A stretch of 59,962 nucleotides of DNA. Source: a virus. The position numbers and the translations under genes are program-made. This document shows positions 59,691 through 59,962 of the stretch, in pieces. Each line of letters starts with the position of its first letter. Within the stretch, counting starts at the first letter, position 1. The notes under the pieces were generated by a model. The model saw only the letters and a list, made by a program, of their open reading frames with translations, made no database searches and was not told the origin of the DNA. The stretch lies in the IMG/VR virus record IMGVR_UViG_3300044796_000261, positions 1 to 59,962 of that record; one strand, 5' to 3'.

Positions 59691-59962
59691 GTCGAGGCAT
59701 CCAAGGCTCCTCGCAGCCATTGCGACACACGGTCGCCTTGAAAAAGCAGCCGTCCGGCGTCGTAGTCGAGGCATCCAAGGCTCCTCGCAGCCATTGCGAC
59801 GTAGCGGTGATGGCGCCGCTAGTTGCTGTCGCCGAGTCGAGGCATCCAAGGCTCCTCGCAGCCATTGCGACTCCAAGTGCGTCGATTGTCTCGCTCTGCA
59901 CATGCCGCGTCGAGGCATCCAAGGCTCCTCGCAGCCATTGCGACATGAGGCCGGCCGGTTCG
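59691..59962 (-). CRISPR. CRISPR array, part before the circular junction
   Basis: The same 36-bp repeat occurs at 59691-59726, 59765-59800, 59836-59871 and 59909-59944. Spacers are at 59727-59764 (38 bp) and 59801-59835 (35 bp). The last two repeats are the same physical copies as those at 1-36 and 74-109, seen twice because of the terminal overlap. The array stops 72 bp before the start of the small gene at 59618. That 72-bp gap shows no convincing promoter or AT-rich leader, so the leader is either within the cas gene side or absent. Confidence 0.97.
59836..59962. repeat. 127-bp terminal redundancy (assembly circle closure)
   Basis: Bases 59836-59962 are identical to 1-127. An overlap of exactly 127 bp equals a common assembler k-mer, so it is best read as an assembly artefact showing a circular (or circularly permuted) molecule of 59,835 bp, not as a true direct terminal repeat. 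The overlap falls inside the CRISPR array. Confidence 0.9.

Noticed and set aside
1-59962. tRNA, rRNA or anti-CRISPR genes
   Set aside because: I looked for cloverleaf-like and known anti-CRISPR-associated (aca-type) patterns and saw none I could support by eye.

Overview
The window is a complete, circularly assembled genome of a contractile-tailed phage (myovirus morphology). Bases 1-127 recur exactly as 59836-59962, so the closed circle is 59,835 bp and the ends join inside a CRISPR array. The DNA is G+C-rich throughout. The host is probably a high-GC Gram-negative bacterium (lipoprotein-type lysis genes, GDP-sugar enzymes), but nothing seen fixes the taxon. I saw no tRNA or rRNA and no integrase. 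The head genes resemble the Mu group (gp29-like portal, gpT-like capsid, DUF1320 protein), but Mu's DDE transposase is absent.

Layout. (1) A very long leftward unit runs from the terminase genes (8104 down to 6181), through a GDP-sugar/fucosyl cassette (5379-1994), a compact Cas12-like gene (1981-278) and the CRISPR array (258 across the junction to 59691). It continues through glycan-modification and small genes (59618-50676), Ig-like and lysis-related genes (50420-48168), head (48113-41498), tail and baseplate (41498-31113), tailspike/lectin (31111-27852) and a lysis cassette (27855-25683). Most neighbours overlap by 4 bases (ATGA or GTGA) or by TGATG, which indicates translational coupling. 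(2) A roughly 500-bp regulatory region (8105-8592) separates this unit from a rightward HTH regulator (8621-8938). (3) A leftward block encodes primase-helicase, VRR nuclease and SF2 helicase (13019-8925). (4) A rightward accessory region (13336-19389) holds a 53-unit pentapeptide-repeat protein, a solitary TnpB element and a 2.4-kb IS1595-like element bounded by inverted repeats. (5) A short leftward block (20995-19471) carries a DNA methyltransferase and Zn-ribbon proteins. (6) A rightward recombination block (21470-25787) has ERF annealase, DnaQ-like exonuclease, YqaJ exonuclease, Nudix-like and Gp37/Gp68 proteins.

Main discovery candidate: a minimal phage-borne type V-like CRISPR system with one 567-aa effector, six identical 36-bp repeats and five spacers, and no Cas1, Cas2 or Cas4. 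The effector keeps a RuvC-II-like glutamate, but the RuvC-I aspartate is replaced, and neither the Zn ribbon nor RuvC-III is present. It therefore looks like a natural nuclease-dead, bind-only Cas12, recalling the Cas12c/Cas12m branch. Effector and array lie inside the late operon, flanked on both sides by surface-glycan genes. A plausible reading is that the phage silences host or rival-phage genes with crRNA-guided binding while remodelling the cell or virion surface with fucose- or perosamine-like sugars, methyl groups and glycosyl transfers.

Other points of note: a lambda-like G GGA AAA programmed frameshift in the tail chaperone; two structural genes split across frames (one at CCCTTTT, one by a GGCA tandem duplication); a phage GroES; several micro-genes of 23-58 codons; and two or three promoters whose -10 box lies 7 nt from the ATG, predicting leaderless mRNAs.
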